This document shows, one piece after another, positions 17,812 to 26,159 of a DNA stretch of 64,000 bases. Positions within the stretch are counted from its first letter, which is position 1, and every line of letters starts with the position of its first letter. The notes under the pieces are model-generated. The model saw only the letters and a program-made list of their open reading frames with translations, did not search any database and was not told the origin of the DNA. A program made the position numbers and the translations under genes. Source of the stretch: Rudanella paleaurantiibacter (lineage in GTDB: Bacteria > Bacteroidota > Bacteroidia > Cytophagales > Spirosomataceae); the NCBI RefSeq assembly GCF_009184635.1, contig NZ_WELI01000003.1, forward strand, positions 372,001-436,000, read 5' to 3'.

Positions 17812-17842
17812 AAAGCGTTTCTTATATCAGAAAAACGAATAA

Positions 17843-17863
17843 TTCTTATTTTGAAAATAAGAA
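17843..17863. promoter_or_regulatory. Perfect palindrome between dabB and the LysR gene, likely regulator site
   Basis: TTCTTATTTT-G-AAAATAAGAA, a perfect 21-base palindrome with a single central base, flanked on both sides by CTTATATC (17821-17828 and 17867-17874). It lies between the two divergent promoters and overlaps the -33 region of the LysR gene. A LysR-type binding site is the simplest reading. Confidence 0.75.
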
Positions 17864-17878
17864 AAACTTATATCTTTG
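17850..17878 (+). promoter_or_regulatory. Promoter of the LysR-type regulator gene
   Basis: TTTG (17850-17853), 17 bases, then TATCTTTG (17871-17878), an exact TAnnTTTG box. The -33 part sits within the palindrome, which suggests autoregulation. Confidence 0.65.
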
Positions 17879-17988
17879 TTTAAAATGGATCAGGGCCTGT
17901 TTTTGGGCCATTTTCTCGCTTTTTGACGCATGAAAATTTTTGCCTAAGTTAGACATCACGCATACACTTCACCCAAACAATACCGACT

Positions 17989-18840
17989 ATGTCACTGGAT
18001 ACCGTCACACTTCAGTGTTTTCTGGCCGTAGCCGAAACGGGTAGTTTCACCAAAGCCGCCGACCGGGTCAACCGAACCCAATCGGCCGTTAGTCAGCAGT
18101 TGGCTAAGCTTGAGCTGATTCTGGGTAAGACCCTCATCAACCGGGGCAAAATTCTTTCGCTTACCAATGAGGGAGAGATTTTTCTGGGATATGCCCGGCA
18201 GATTTTTGCGCTACACCGCGAAGCCCTGGACCGGTTCAAACAGCCCGAACTGGAGGGTGAGGTACGTTTTGGCCTGCCCGAAGACCTGGCTACGGTATTA
18301 TTGTCGGATGTGCTGGTTAACTTTTCACGGATTCATCCGCGGGTGTTCCTGAAGGTGGAGTGCGACCTAACCCTCAACCTGTTCGACCGGTTCCGGCGGG
18401 GCGAATTCGACCTTATTCTGGTAAAAATGAGCCGCCCCGAAGAATTTCCGGAGGGCGTCGATATGTGGTCCGAATCGCTCGAATGGGTTGGCAAAGATGA
18501 ACACTTTAAAAACAGCGACGCTCAAAGCCCGCTGCCGTTGGTGTTGTCGCCCCAGCCCTGTGTGTACCGGGCGCGCGCCATCGAAGCCCTCGAAACGGCC
18601 GGAATCCCGTGGCGACTGGTGTACAGCAGCCCAAGCTACACGGGAACAGTTGCCGCCGTTAAAGCCGGTCTGGGCCTGACGGTTCTCCCCAAAGCCATTG
18701 TACCTGCCCCGCTGGAGGTATTGCGCAGCAATTTATTGCCTCCGCTTCCCCAAACCCACGTTTCGTTACTCCGGCAAGGCCACGCCAGTAAAGCCGTGGA
18801 GTCGCTGGAAGAATTTGTCCTCAAAAAAGTGCGGCATTGA
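17989..18840 (+). CDS. LysR-type transcriptional regulator, divergent to dabBA
   Basis: 283 residues. The N-terminal winged helix is typical (LQCFLAVAETGSFTKAADRVNRTQSAVSQQLAKLE, residues 8-43), followed by an effector-binding domain of periplasmic-binding-protein type. Divergent LysR genes commonly control the neighbouring operon, and LysR proteins of the CbbR/CcmR kind sense metabolites of carbon fixation. Control of the DAB pump in response to inorganic carbon or a linked metabolite is therefore a reasonable inference. The effector cannot be named. It ends 18 bases before the convergent sulfatase gene. Confidence 0.9.
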   Translation: MSLDTVTLQCFLAVAETGSFTKAADRVNRTQSAVSQQLAKLELILGKTLINRGKILSLTNEGEIFLGYARQIFALHREALDRFKQPELEGEVRFGLPEDLATVLLSDVLVNFSRIHPRVFLKVECDLTLNLFDRFRRGEFDLILVKMSRPEEFPEGVDMWSESLEWVGKDEHFKNSDAQSPLPLVLSPQPCVYRARAIEALETAGIPWRLVYSSPSYTGTVAAVKAGLGLTVLPKAIVPAPLEVLRSNLLPPLPQTHVSLLRQGHASKAVESLEEFVLKKVRH

Positions 18841-18858
18841 GCCCGCTATACAAGCGCA

Positions 18859-20532
18859 CTATAATTCCTGACTCACAACCGGGCTTTGGGTGTACCCAAT
18901 CCGCATGGCCGTAGCTCGTAACCGTGCCCCTTTCCGAACGGGCACAGGTCCGGTGTAGACCTGCCAGCCGGTATCATCGCCCGCCCACTGATACCCAATC
19001 GACGCGCCCTCGGTGGTACAGCTGATAGTCAACTGATTGCCTGTAACCTGAATGTTCGGGGCCTCGGTAGCGGGGGGGTTGTTTTGCCCGTTCCACCAGG
19101 TTCGGACCAGGTCTTTTTCAGGGATAGCCCCCAAATCGGTCGACTGAGCCAGCCATTGGTCGAGTGCCGCACGGAGCCGCTTCAACTGTGGGGCATAGGC
19201 CGACTGACGGGCCAGGTTGTTCAGTTCATACGGGTCCTTCTGAATGTCGTACAGTTCTTCGGCAGGCTTCGTCGGCTGAAACCAATGCATCTGAGTCGGG
19301 TTCAATTGACCAGCATCACGCATCCGAAGCAGTTCGGCCATCATGGGCTGCTGCTTTCGGTATTCCAGATCCATGTACAAAGGTTTTTCGGGGAAGAAAT
19401 TCCGAACATACTGAAAGCGACCGTCGTGTACGGTGCGGACCCGGTCATACTCCGAATCGAGCCGGTCGCGAGCCGCAAACACGTAGGGCCGCGCAGGTGT
19501 CCGGCGGGGTCGTTGTCCAGTTTCAAGGTCCAGAAATGCCTGCCCCTGCATGTACGCAGGGGGCCGAACACCCGCCAGGTTTAGCACAGTCGGGGCCAGG
19601 TCGATCATCGAAATCAGCTCACTACGGGTTGTTCCGGCAAACCGACCATCGGGAAATCGTACAATCAGGGGGACACGAATCCCCCGGTCATACACTTCCC
19701 GTTTCACAAACGGAAGCCCGTCACCGTGGTCCGACCAGAAAAAGATAAGGGTTTTGTCGAGCAGGCCATCGGCTTCGAGCTGTTGCAGAATCTCCCCTAC
19801 CCAATCGTCCATTTCGCGGATATTGCTATAAAACCGGGCCATATCCTGGCGGACGGTTTTGGTATCGGGGTAGTAAGGTGGCACCTGAATCCGGGCCGGG
19901 TCGACGCGCAAAGGCAGGTCTTTACGCCGACCCGTCGCTCCGTACCATACCTGCGACTCATGCGTCACTACCGAGTTGAATACCGCAAAAAAAGGCCGAT
20001 CGGTGGGGCGTTTGCGCCAGTGGGCGCTGTTGCCAACTTCATCCCACACGGTAGGTGGAGCCTCGAACTGGTAATCGGTCTTGGCGTTGTTGGTGGTATA
20101 GTAGCCCTGCGCCCGCAGATATTCCGGAAACGCCTTTACCGATGGCGGCATCACAACGGCGTACTCTTTAGGCAAGCCCGTTTTTTCGGGGTACGTATTG
20201 TTCAGGGTGCGCATATTATGCCCACCCGTTGAGGTCTGATACATCCCCGTAATGATCGCGTTGCGGCTCGGCGCACACACCCCGGCCGTGCAAAACGCAT
20301 TCGTGTACCGAACCCCCTCGCGCGCCAGCCGGTCAATATTGGGGGTCAGCGGCTTGCCGGGGCCACCCGTCGAGTCGCCGTAACAACTCAATCGGGGCGA
20401 CATATCTTCGCACGAAATCCAAAGGATATGGGGCCGCGTCCGCCCGGGAGCTGAAACCGGGCTTACAGGGCTTACAAAAGCGACCAGGAGGCCTGCTACG
20501 GCCACGAGACCTGCCAACCAGCGTGTATTCAT
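18859..20532 (-). CDS. Secreted sulfatase with C-terminal chitobiase-like domain
   Basis: 557 residues from the ATG at 20532, which starts a signal peptide (TRWLAGLVAVAGLLVAFV). The catalytic motif CAPSR (Cys86-Arg90) is the formylglycine site of type I sulfatases, and the first metal-binding segment is near WISCEDMSP. After about residue 480 the chain continues into a small beta domain of CHB/HEX C-terminal type. The substrate could be a sulfated polysaccharide or glycosaminoglycan. No carbohydrate-use locus (SusCD or glycosidase) is beside it, so it looks like an orphan. Activation needs a formylglycine-generating enzyme encoded elsewhere. Confidence 0.9.
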   Translation of the reverse strand: MNTRWLAGLVAVAGLLVAFVSPVSPVSAPGRTRPHILWISCEDMSPRLSCYGDSTGGPGKPLTPNIDRLAREGVRYTNAFCTAGVCAPSRNAIITGMYQTSTGGHNMRTLNNTYPEKTGLPKEYAVVMPPSVKAFPEYLRAQGYYTTNNAKTDYQFEAPPTVWDEVGNSAHWRKRPTDRPFFAVFNSVVTHESQVWYGATGRRKDLPLRVDPARIQVPPYYPDTKTVRQDMARFYSNIREMDDWVGEILQQLEADGLLDKTLIFFWSDHGDGLPFVKREVYDRGIRVPLIVRFPDGRFAGTTRSELISMIDLAPTVLNLAGVRPPAYMQGQAFLDLETGQRPRRTPARPYVFAARDRLDSEYDRVRTVHDGRFQYVRNFFPEKPLYMDLEYRKQQPMMAELLRMRDAGQLNPTQMHWFQPTKPAEELYDIQKDPYELNNLARQSAYAPQLKRLRAALDQWLAQSTDLGAIPEKDLVRTWWNGQNNPPATEAPNIQVTGNQLTISCTTEGASIGYQWAGDDTGWQVYTGPVPVRKGARLRATAMRIGYTQSPVVSQEL

Positions 20533-20627
20533 ACGATAGCGTCGGGGGTTTAGGCACAAAAGGCCCGGTATGGGCAAATCTTTTGTCGTGCCCCTATCAG
20601 GCTTTGTTTCGGGCTATCTTCCAACGC

Positions 20628-20664
20628 AAAAAAGCCGCCCTGTTTGACCACAGGGCGGCTTTTT
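20628..20664 (-). terminator. Terminator after the FKBP-type isomerase gene
   Basis: AGCCGCCCTG and its complement around an 8-base loop, with an A-run before and a T-run after, 31 bases past the stop codon at 20695. Confidence 0.85.
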
Positions 20665-20694
20665 CAAAAAACTCTTGTAAGCAATAAAGTATCC

Positions 20695-21126
20695 TTAGTT
20701 GATTCCAACCAGCTCAACCTCAAACGTCAGGTCCTGACCCGCCAACGGATGGTTGGCATCCAGTACCACGTTCGTTTCGGTCACCTGCCGCACGATTACC
20801 GGAATCGGCTGGGGAGAACCTTCCTGATGCATATTGAGGGTCATACCTACTTCGAGGGGAATCTCGGCAGGGATTTCGTTCCGTTCGATGCTGAACACAT
20901 GGTCTTCAACTACTGGGCCGTAGGCATCTTCGACCGGGATATTGATAGTCCGTTTTTCACCAATGCTCATGCCCTCGATTCCGTTGTCGAAACCGGGGAT
21001 TACCTGGCCACCGCCCAGGGTAAATTCGAGCGGAGTGCGGCCCGCCGACGAGTCGAAAATCGTTCCGTCGTCCAGAGTGCCTGTATAATGTACCTGAACG
21101 GTATCGCCAGCTTTTGCTTGTGCCAT
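20695..21126 (-). CDS. FKBP-type peptidyl-prolyl isomerase, SlyD-like
   Basis: 143 residues. The FKBP core is split by an insert-in-flap domain as in SlyD: YTGTLDDGTIFDSS and GGGQVIPGFDNGIEGMSIGEKR form the isomerase part, and EIPAEIPLEVGMTL to the end belongs to the chaperone flap. It has no His-rich tail. It accelerates proline isomerisation and shields folding chains in the cytoplasm. The gene is monocistronic, with a -7 box at 21150 and a terminator behind it. Confidence 0.93.
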   Translation of the reverse strand: MAQAKAGDTVQVHYTGTLDDGTIFDSSAGRTPLEFTLGGGQVIPGFDNGIEGMSIGEKRTINIPVEDAYGPVVEDHVFSIERNEIPAEIPLEVGMTLNMHQEGSPQPIPVIVRQVTETNVVLDANHPLAGQDLTFEVELVGIN

Positions 21127-21149
21127 TTTGTTGTGTGTTTAGTACCCCA

Positions 21150-21157
21150 CAAAGATA
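21150..21157 (-). promoter_or_regulatory. -7 box for the FKBP isomerase gene
   Basis: Reads TATCTTTG on the minus strand, 23 bases before the start codon. No clear -33 TTG at the usual distance. Confidence 0.55.
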
Positions 21158-21189
21158 TTAGTTTATCAATCCATGTGTAGGCTGTTCAA

Positions 21190-21819
21190 TCAGATTACCT
21201 CCGACCAACGCCGTACCAGCGTCAATAGTTCGTTTTGGATCGATTCGGTCCGGTCGGCATTGTACCAGCGCTGGGTGTTTTCGAGGATGTGCTCAAAGGT
21301 CAGATCACCGGCGGCTTTCCACTCGACAATAGCTGCCTGCAGGGCTGCCGGGCGTGGGCCCCAGCTTCCGAGCACCTCACCCGATGCATTGTCGAGGCAA
21401 ATCAGTTTGGGAATAGATCGCCCGCCATTGGTCAGAAACGCATCCATCAGCGCCGGGTTTTCATCGCGCAACAGCAACCGCAGCGGTATCGACTCGCCCG
21501 CAATGGCCCGCAATACAGGCAAGGCCTGTGCCGCATCGCCACACCACGACTCGGTGAGTACCAGCCACGTCCAACGGCCGGCTACAGCCTGCACAGCTTC
21601 GGTCAGTTGGGGATGAATAACCGTCTGCTTGTCGAGTCGGCTCATCCGAGCCAGGTTCATTTTAGTATAACCCAGAATCTCAGGGGTATTATAGTGGGCA
21701 TCGGCCGAGGTTGTGCGGCCCTGCTCAAAAAGTTCGGTAGCCAGTATCCGGTACTGTTCGTAGGTCATTGCCGAGGCAACCAGTTCCGGTGTTGGGGTGG
21801 TTTGGGTAATCATAATCAT
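21190..21819 (-). CDS. Thioredoxin-fold protein with a single active-site Cys
   Basis: 209 residues (an alternative start two codons downstream is equally good). The region LVLTESWCGDAAQALPVLRAI matches the thioredoxin-like family in which the CxxC motif is replaced by WCGDA, leaving one Cys. A conserved cis-Pro is seen in GGRSIPKLICLD. Such proteins are widespread in Bacteroidota and usually lack a defined substrate. There is no signal peptide. The stop lies 63 bases from the start of the FKBP gene on the same strand. Confidence 0.85.
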   Translation of the reverse strand: MIMITQTTPTPELVASAMTYEQYRILATELFEQGRTTSADAHYNTPEILGYTKMNLARMSRLDKQTVIHPQLTEAVQAVAGRWTWLVLTESWCGDAAQALPVLRAIAGESIPLRLLLRDENPALMDAFLTNGGRSIPKLICLDNASGEVLGSWGPRPAALQAAIVEWKAAGDLTFEHILENTQRWYNADRTESIQNELLTLVRRWSEVI

Positions 21820-21935
21820 CTATTTCTTTCATAACACCCCTGTTTCGCCAGTTGGTTCGCACCAGGTAACCGGGTTAGGCTTAATCCAGGACGTTGTACC
21901 TCTGTGGCTGTTGTAGAAAAGTAGATGACTACCCC

Positions 21936-21984
21936 AAAACAAAAGTGGGTGCGGGCAACCTTTATCAGGCCACCCGCACCCACA
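21936..21984 (-). terminator. Terminator after the TerC-family gene
   Basis: GTGGGTGCGGG (21945-21955) pairs with CCCGCACCCAC (21973-21983). On the minus strand a T-rich tract follows. It is 17 bases past the stop. Confidence 0.8.
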
Positions 21985-22000
21985 CCCTACGAACACACCC

Positions 22001-22744
22001 CTACAAATTCACCGATTTAGGTGGTTCATTCACGGTGTTTGCGGTAGGCTTGGGTACGGTTTTCATCTGGATCAGATCCACCAGAAACGCAAAGGCCATC
22101 GAGAAGTAGATGTAGCCTTTCGGGATTTCGAAATGAAGCCCCTCTGCCACCAGCGACATACCGATAATGAGCAGGAAGCACAAGGCCAGAATCTTGAACG
22201 ATGGGTGCTGACTGATAAAGTTGCTGATCGGTTTTGAAGCCACGAGCATGATACCTACCGTCACGATGACGGCGGTGTACATCACCCAAAGCTGATCAAC
22301 CATCCCCACGGCCGTGATGATCGAGTCGATGGAAAAGACCATATCCAGAATCAGGATCTGAATGAGCATATCGCGGAATGTCGCTTTGGCCGTATTGCTG
22401 GGCGCGTTGGCGTCGTCGTTAAGCTCGGCTTTGTGGTAAATCTCCTTGGTGCTTTTGTAAATCAGGAAAAGCCCTCCAGCCAGCAGAATTAGCCCTTTTC
22501 CGCTGAAATCGATGCCAAACACCGTGAAGAGCGTCTGATCGAGCCGCATAATCCACGAGATCAGGGCAAGCAACCCAAGCCGCATAAACATGGCCAGACC
22601 AATACCCCATAGCCGAAGCTTATCGCGTTGCTCCGGTGGTAGTTTGTCCGACAGAATGGAAATAAAAATAATGTTATCAATGCCGAGAATCACCTCCAGC
22701 ACGATCAATGTAAGTAAGGGTACGATGCTATCAACGAGCTCCAT
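22001..22744 (-). CDS. TerC-family integral membrane protein
   Basis: 247 residues with seven to nine hydrophobic segments. The family signatures are clear: LEVILGIDNIIFISIL near residue 18 and LDMVFSIDSIITAVGM near residue 135, each with the buried acidic residue typical of TerC. TerC-type proteins export metal ions, with manganese best supported, and help load exported metalloproteins. No tellurite-resistance cluster is present, so a general manganese-handling role is more likely. It is monocistronic, between two terminators. Confidence 0.92.
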   Translation of the reverse strand: MELVDSIVPLLTLIVLEVILGIDNIIFISILSDKLPPEQRDKLRLWGIGLAMFMRLGLLALISWIMRLDQTLFTVFGIDFSGKGLILLAGGLFLIYKSTKEIYHKAELNDDANAPSNTAKATFRDMLIQILILDMVFSIDSIITAVGMVDQLWVMYTAVIVTVGIMLVASKPISNFISQHPSFKILALCFLLIIGMSLVAEGLHFEIPKGYIYFSMAFAFLVDLIQMKTVPKPTANTVNEPPKSVNL

Positions 22745-22763
22745 ATTTTTTCAGTTAGGTAGC

Positions 22764-22791
22764 AAAAAAAGGCGGCCTTATCGACCGCCTT
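22764..22791 (-). terminator. Terminator after proS
   Basis: AAGGCGG (22769-22775) pairs with CCGCCTT (22785-22791). On the minus strand a run of seven T follows. It is 50 bases past the proS stop. Confidence 0.8.
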
Positions 22792-22841
22792 CTCTCTAAC
22801 TGGTTTTCGTATATAGCTGTTTACTAAAACCTACTTTAAAC

Positions 22842-24314
22842 TTAGTAAGCCCGTGCAAACACTACGCGGCCTTTCGATGGCTTGCCTGAGAAGACACAGG
22901 TACCTTCTTCCGGTTCCTGATCGAACGGAATACAACGAATGGTCGCTTTGGTAGCTTCTTTGATGGCCTCTTCGGTTTCGGAGGTACCGTCCCAATGGGC
23001 CAGTAAAAAGCCGCCTTTCTCAATCTGCTCCTGAAACTGCTCAAACGTATCGACCCGGAAGGTGTTCTCCTGCCGGAACTGAAGCGCTTTCTGGTAGATG
23101 TTCTGCTGAATGTCGTCGAGTAGCGCCTGAATCCGCTCCACCAGCCCATCAAATGGCACGGTTTCCTTGGTTTTGGTATCCCGTCGTGCCAGCTCAATGG
23201 TGTTGTTTTCGAGGTCGCGACCACCCATAGCCAGGCGTACAGGTACGCCCCGCAGCTCATACTCGGCAAACTTCCAGCCGGGCTTGTTGGCGTCCGAATC
23301 GTCGTACTTAACCGAGATACCGGCCTTACGCAGTTGCTGCACCAGCGGTTTCAGTTTGTCTGACAACTGCTCAAGTTGCTCTTCGCTGCGGTAGATCGGC
23401 ACAATAACCACCTGGATCGGGGCCAGTTTGGGCGGCAACACCAGCCCGGAGTCGTCGGAGTGGGCCATGATGAGGGCACCCATCAGGCGGGTCGATACCC
23501 CCCACGATGTCCCCCAAACGTATTCGAGCTGATTCTGCTTGTTCAGAAACTGCACATCGAACGCCTTGGCAAAGTTCTGCCCCAGGAAGTGCGACGTACC
23601 GGCCTGCAAGGCTTTACCGTCCTGCATCATGGCTTCGATACAGAGCGTATCGTCGGCACCGGCAAACCGCTCGTTGGGGGTTTTGGCCCCTTTGAGCACC
23701 GGTACAGCCATCCACTCCTCAGCAAAGCGGGCATACACGTCGAGCATCTGCCGGGTTTCGGCCATCGCTTCGTCGGCGGTTGCGTGGGCGGTGTGCCCTT
23801 CCTGCCACAGGAACTCAGCCGTGCGGAGAAAAATACGGGTACGCATCTCCCAGCGCACCACGTTCGCCCACTGATTGATCAGCAGCGGCAGGTCGCGGTA
23901 CGACTGAATCCAGTTTTTGTACGTGCTCCAGATTACCGTTTCCGAGGTAGGGCGCACAATCAGCTCTTCTTCCAGCTTGGCTTCCGGGTCAACAATGACG
24001 CCCGAACCATCTTCCGCATTTTTGAGCCGGTAGTGCGTCACAACGGCGCACTCTTTGGCAAAGCCCTCCACGTGGCTGGCTTCTTTGCTCAGGTACGATT
24101 TCGGAATGAACAGAGGGAAATACGCGTTGGTGTGGCCCGTCTCCTTGAACATATCGTCGAGAGCCCGCTGCATTTTTTCCCAGATCGAAAAGCCGTACGG
24201 CTTAATGACCATACACCCCCGAACGGCTGAGTTTTCGGCCAGATCGGCCCGCTTGATGAGTTCGTTATACCACTCGGAATAGTTCTCGCTACGTGACGGA
24301 ATTGCTTTTGCCAT
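22842..24314 (-). CDS. proS: Prolyl-tRNA synthetase, archaeal/eukaryotic type (ProS type 3)
   Basis: 490 residues from the ATG at 24314 ([19 protein letters not shown]); an in-frame start at 24365 would add 17 unlikely residues. The class II motifs are visible: motif 1 around [16 protein letters not shown], motif 2 around [14 protein letters not shown], and the C-terminal anticodon-binding domain [16 protein letters not shown]. It ends in ARAY-like residues that complete the type 3 zinc-like domain. It lacks the YbaK editing insert of the bacterial type 2 enzyme. It charges tRNA-Pro. Type 3 is the normal form in Bacteroidota, so this is not recent transfer. Confidence 0.96.
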   Translation of the reverse strand: MAKAIPSRSENYSEWYNELIKRADLAENSAVRGCMVIKPYGFSIWEKMQRALDDMFKETGHTNAYFPLFIPKSYLSKEASHVEGFAKECAVVTHYRLKNAEDGSGVIVDPEAKLEEELIVRPTSETVIWSTYKNWIQSYRDLPLLINQWANVVRWEMRTRIFLRTAEFLWQEGHTAHATADEAMAETRQMLDVYARFAEEWMAVPVLKGAKTPNERFAGADDTLCIEAMMQDGKALQAGTSHFLGQNFAKAFDVQFLNKQNQLEYVWGTSWGVSTRLMGALIMAHSDDSGLVLPPKLAPIQVVIVPIYRSEEQLEQLSDKLKPLVQQLRKAGISVKYDDSDANKPGWKFAEYELRGVPVRLAMGGRDLENNTIELARRDTKTKETVPFDGLVERIQALLDDIQQNIYQKALQFRQENTFRVDTFEQFQEQIEKGGFLLAHWDGTSETEEAIKEATKATIRCIPFDQEPEEGTCVFSGKPSKGRVVFARAY

Positions 24315-24567
24315 ACAGGACGCTGGGTGATACCTGACAACAGACCGGGTACGATTCCGTACCAACTCCTCGGTTTCTGACCGGAACGAGGCCCGCCGGG
24401 CGGAGCCTTGTAAGACTTAGCAAATGGTGTTTTGCGAGGAGTCTAACGTCCAGATTCTGCAACCTTTAGGGGCGGCTTGGAGGCACCGGGTGCCCACTGT
24501 CTTCTATCTTTTTTTTAAGTCGATTTAAACCCTTCAGCCCTCAGATGGGTCTAAGGTCAGGAAGGGG

Positions 24568-24597
24568 TTGCAAAGATAGTTTTTTATGCTATATTTG
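24568..24597 (+). promoter_or_regulatory. Promoter of the Gly/Tyr-rich lipoprotein gene
   Basis: TTG (24568-24570), 19 bases, TATATTTG (24590-24597): an exact Bacteroidota promoter, 80 bases before the start codon. Confidence 0.75.
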
Positions 24598-24605
24598 TAA
24601 TCAAA
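24571..24605 (-). promoter_or_regulatory. Possible divergent promoter for proS
   Basis: On the minus strand TATCTTTG (24571-24578) with TTTG (24602-24605) 23 bases upstream, slightly wide. It would overlap the plus-strand promoter head to head. Confidence 0.4.
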
Positions 24606-24677
24606 CAGGTCTTTCCGCACGTTATACAAGAAAACAGGATCGATATTCGAGTACTGTACAAAAACCCTCTTCGTCAG

Positions 24678-26015
24678 ATGAAAACGCAACGCACCTGGCC
24701 ATATCTCTCGCTGGCCGCGCTGATGGGCCTGGCAAGCTGTACAAGCAGCCGTCAGACTGCACAGAACGCCGGCGAAATGGACGACCTTTACGGGAGTTCA
24801 GCCAACGCGGTTGTGTATGAAGGCAATCGCCAATCATCACAACCGACCGAGAGTTACGCGTCGACACGTTCGCAACGGCAACGTGAGCGCGACTCTTACT
24901 CACGCAACACAAATCCAGATTACGTTAACGACGAGCAGCGGGGCTACGACCCTAACCGGGACGACTACTACACCGAACTGAGCACGCGCAATGTGAAGCG
25001 GGGGCTATCGGCTGACCCGGGCTGGAACACCGGCTCGTACAACGATGGCTTTACCGACGGGTACTACGCGGGCATCGGCAACCCGGCATTCAACAGCACC
25101 CGCTGGAATCCGTGGGGCTGGAACAATGGATTCAATACAGGCCTCTCTATCGGGCTGGGCGTTGGTACTGGTTTCGGCTGGGGTAACCCCTGGGGCTGGA
25201 ACTCCTTCAACCGCTTCGGTTACGGCGGTGGTTTCTACGACCCATTCTGGGGGGGTGGTTTCAACTCATTTGCCTATAGCCCCTGGGGTTACGGTGGCGG
25301 TTTCTATGACCCATTCTGGGGTAGTGGTTTCAACCGTTTCGGTTACGGTGGATTTGGCTACAGCCCCTGGGGTGGTGGCTGGAACCGTCCGGTCATCGTG
25401 AGCAACACGATCATTACCGGTGCAGATCCCTACCGCGCAACCCGCACGTACGGCGCTCGTGGCTCAGCCTCAAACAGCCGTTACAACGACAATTTCAACA
25501 ACACGCCCCGCAACTACAACCCGCGGGGTAACGGAGGCCGCACAGCTACAGGCAGTGCAACGCCTGCTTACGGCAATAACACCAATACGGGGACAAGCAC
25601 TGGTTCGAGCGATAGCTACTACGCCCGGCCGCGCAACACGCGGGGTACCTACTACTACGAGAGCGGTGCCAACAATACCGGTACACGCGGTGGCAGCACG
25701 CCAAGCGGTACGTACACCAACCCCAATGGACGTACAGGCAGCAGCACGGGTGGTTATTATTCGGCCCCGCGCGAAAACAGCCGTGGCACGTATACTCCCC
25801 GGAGTGGTAACAGCACGTACGAGAGTCGGCCGAGCTACAACCAGCCCAGCTATCAGGCTCCGCAGCGTAGCACGTACGAAAGCCGTCCGAGCTACAGCCA
25901 GCCCAGCCAGTCGAGCACACCAAGCTATTCGGCCCCCTCGTCGGGTGGCTCACGCGGAGGTGGCGGAGGTAGCTACTCAGGCGGTGGTGGTGGCGGCTCA
26001 CGTGGCCCACGCTAA
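24678..26015 (+). CDS. Low-complexity Gly/Tyr/Ser/Asn-rich lipoprotein
   Basis: 445 residues. The signal ends in a lipobox (LMGLASC, Cys21), so the protein is a lipoprotein. Residues of about 130-240 form a repeat of Trp-Gly-Asn-Pro and Gly-Gly-Phe-Tyr-Asp-Pro-Phe-Trp units (for example YGGGFYDPFWG twice). The C-terminal third is Ser/Tyr/Pro-rich with repeats of YESRPSYNQPSYQ type and ends in a Gly-rich tail. Such proteins are common as unnamed envelope proteins in Cytophagales. A structural role is inferred from composition only. It has its own promoter and terminator. Confidence 0.85.
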   Translation: MKTQRTWPYLSLAALMGLASCTSSRQTAQNAGEMDDLYGSSANAVVYEGNRQSSQPTESYASTRSQRQRERDSYSRNTNPDYVNDEQRGYDPNRDDYYTELSTRNVKRGLSADPGWNTGSYNDGFTDGYYAGIGNPAFNSTRWNPWGWNNGFNTGLSIGLGVGTGFGWGNPWGWNSFNRFGYGGGFYDPFWGGGFNSFAYSPWGYGGGFYDPFWGSGFNRFGYGGFGYSPWGGGWNRPVIVSNTIITGADPYRATRTYGARGSASNSRYNDNFNNTPRNYNPRGNGGRTATGSATPAYGNNTNTGTSTGSSDSYYARPRNTRGTYYYESGANNTGTRGGSTPSGTYTNPNGRTGSSTGGYYSAPRENSRGTYTPRSGNSTYESRPSYNQPSYQAPQRSTYESRPSYSQPSQSSTPSYSAPSSGGSRGGGGGSYSGGGGGGSRGPR

Positions 26016-26039
26016 ACCATTTGTGTAAATTTATTGGAG

Positions 26040-26076
26040 AAAAACCCCGTCATTGGCTACAATTGATGGGGTTTTT
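26040..26076 (+). terminator. Terminator after the Gly/Tyr-rich lipoprotein gene
   Basis: AAAAACCCC-type arm (26040-26052) pairs with TGATGGGGTTTTT (26064-26076) with one mismatch, and a T-run follows. Confidence 0.8.
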
Positions 26077-26159
26077 CGTTTATAAAAAGGTGAGATTAAA
26101 CGCTCGTTCATGATAATTGTCATAGAGCTAAGTTTCACACACGCAAGCTAACTACACAC

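Larger units (their letters stand above)
24315..24677. other. Divergent intergenic region with proS leader
   Basis: 363 bases between proS (-) and the lipoprotein gene (+). Two promoter boxes overlap near 24568-24605, which would give proS an untranslated leader of about 250 bases. The leader holds small inverted repeats (for example GGGCACCCGGTGCC on the minus strand), but I recognise no known riboswitch or tRNA. Confidence 0.5.

Noticed and set aside
22001-22744. Tellurite resistance operon
   Set aside because: TerC-family protein stands alone between terminators; no other ter genes.
23376-24230. Plus-strand open frame of 284 codons
   Set aside because: It lies wholly opposite proS, whose conserved motifs are clear; the frame is a by-product of codon bias.
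24366-24677. Possible tRNA or T-box in the proS leader
   Set aside because: No cloverleaf or T-loop consensus could be drawn, and T-boxes are not typical of Bacteroidota.
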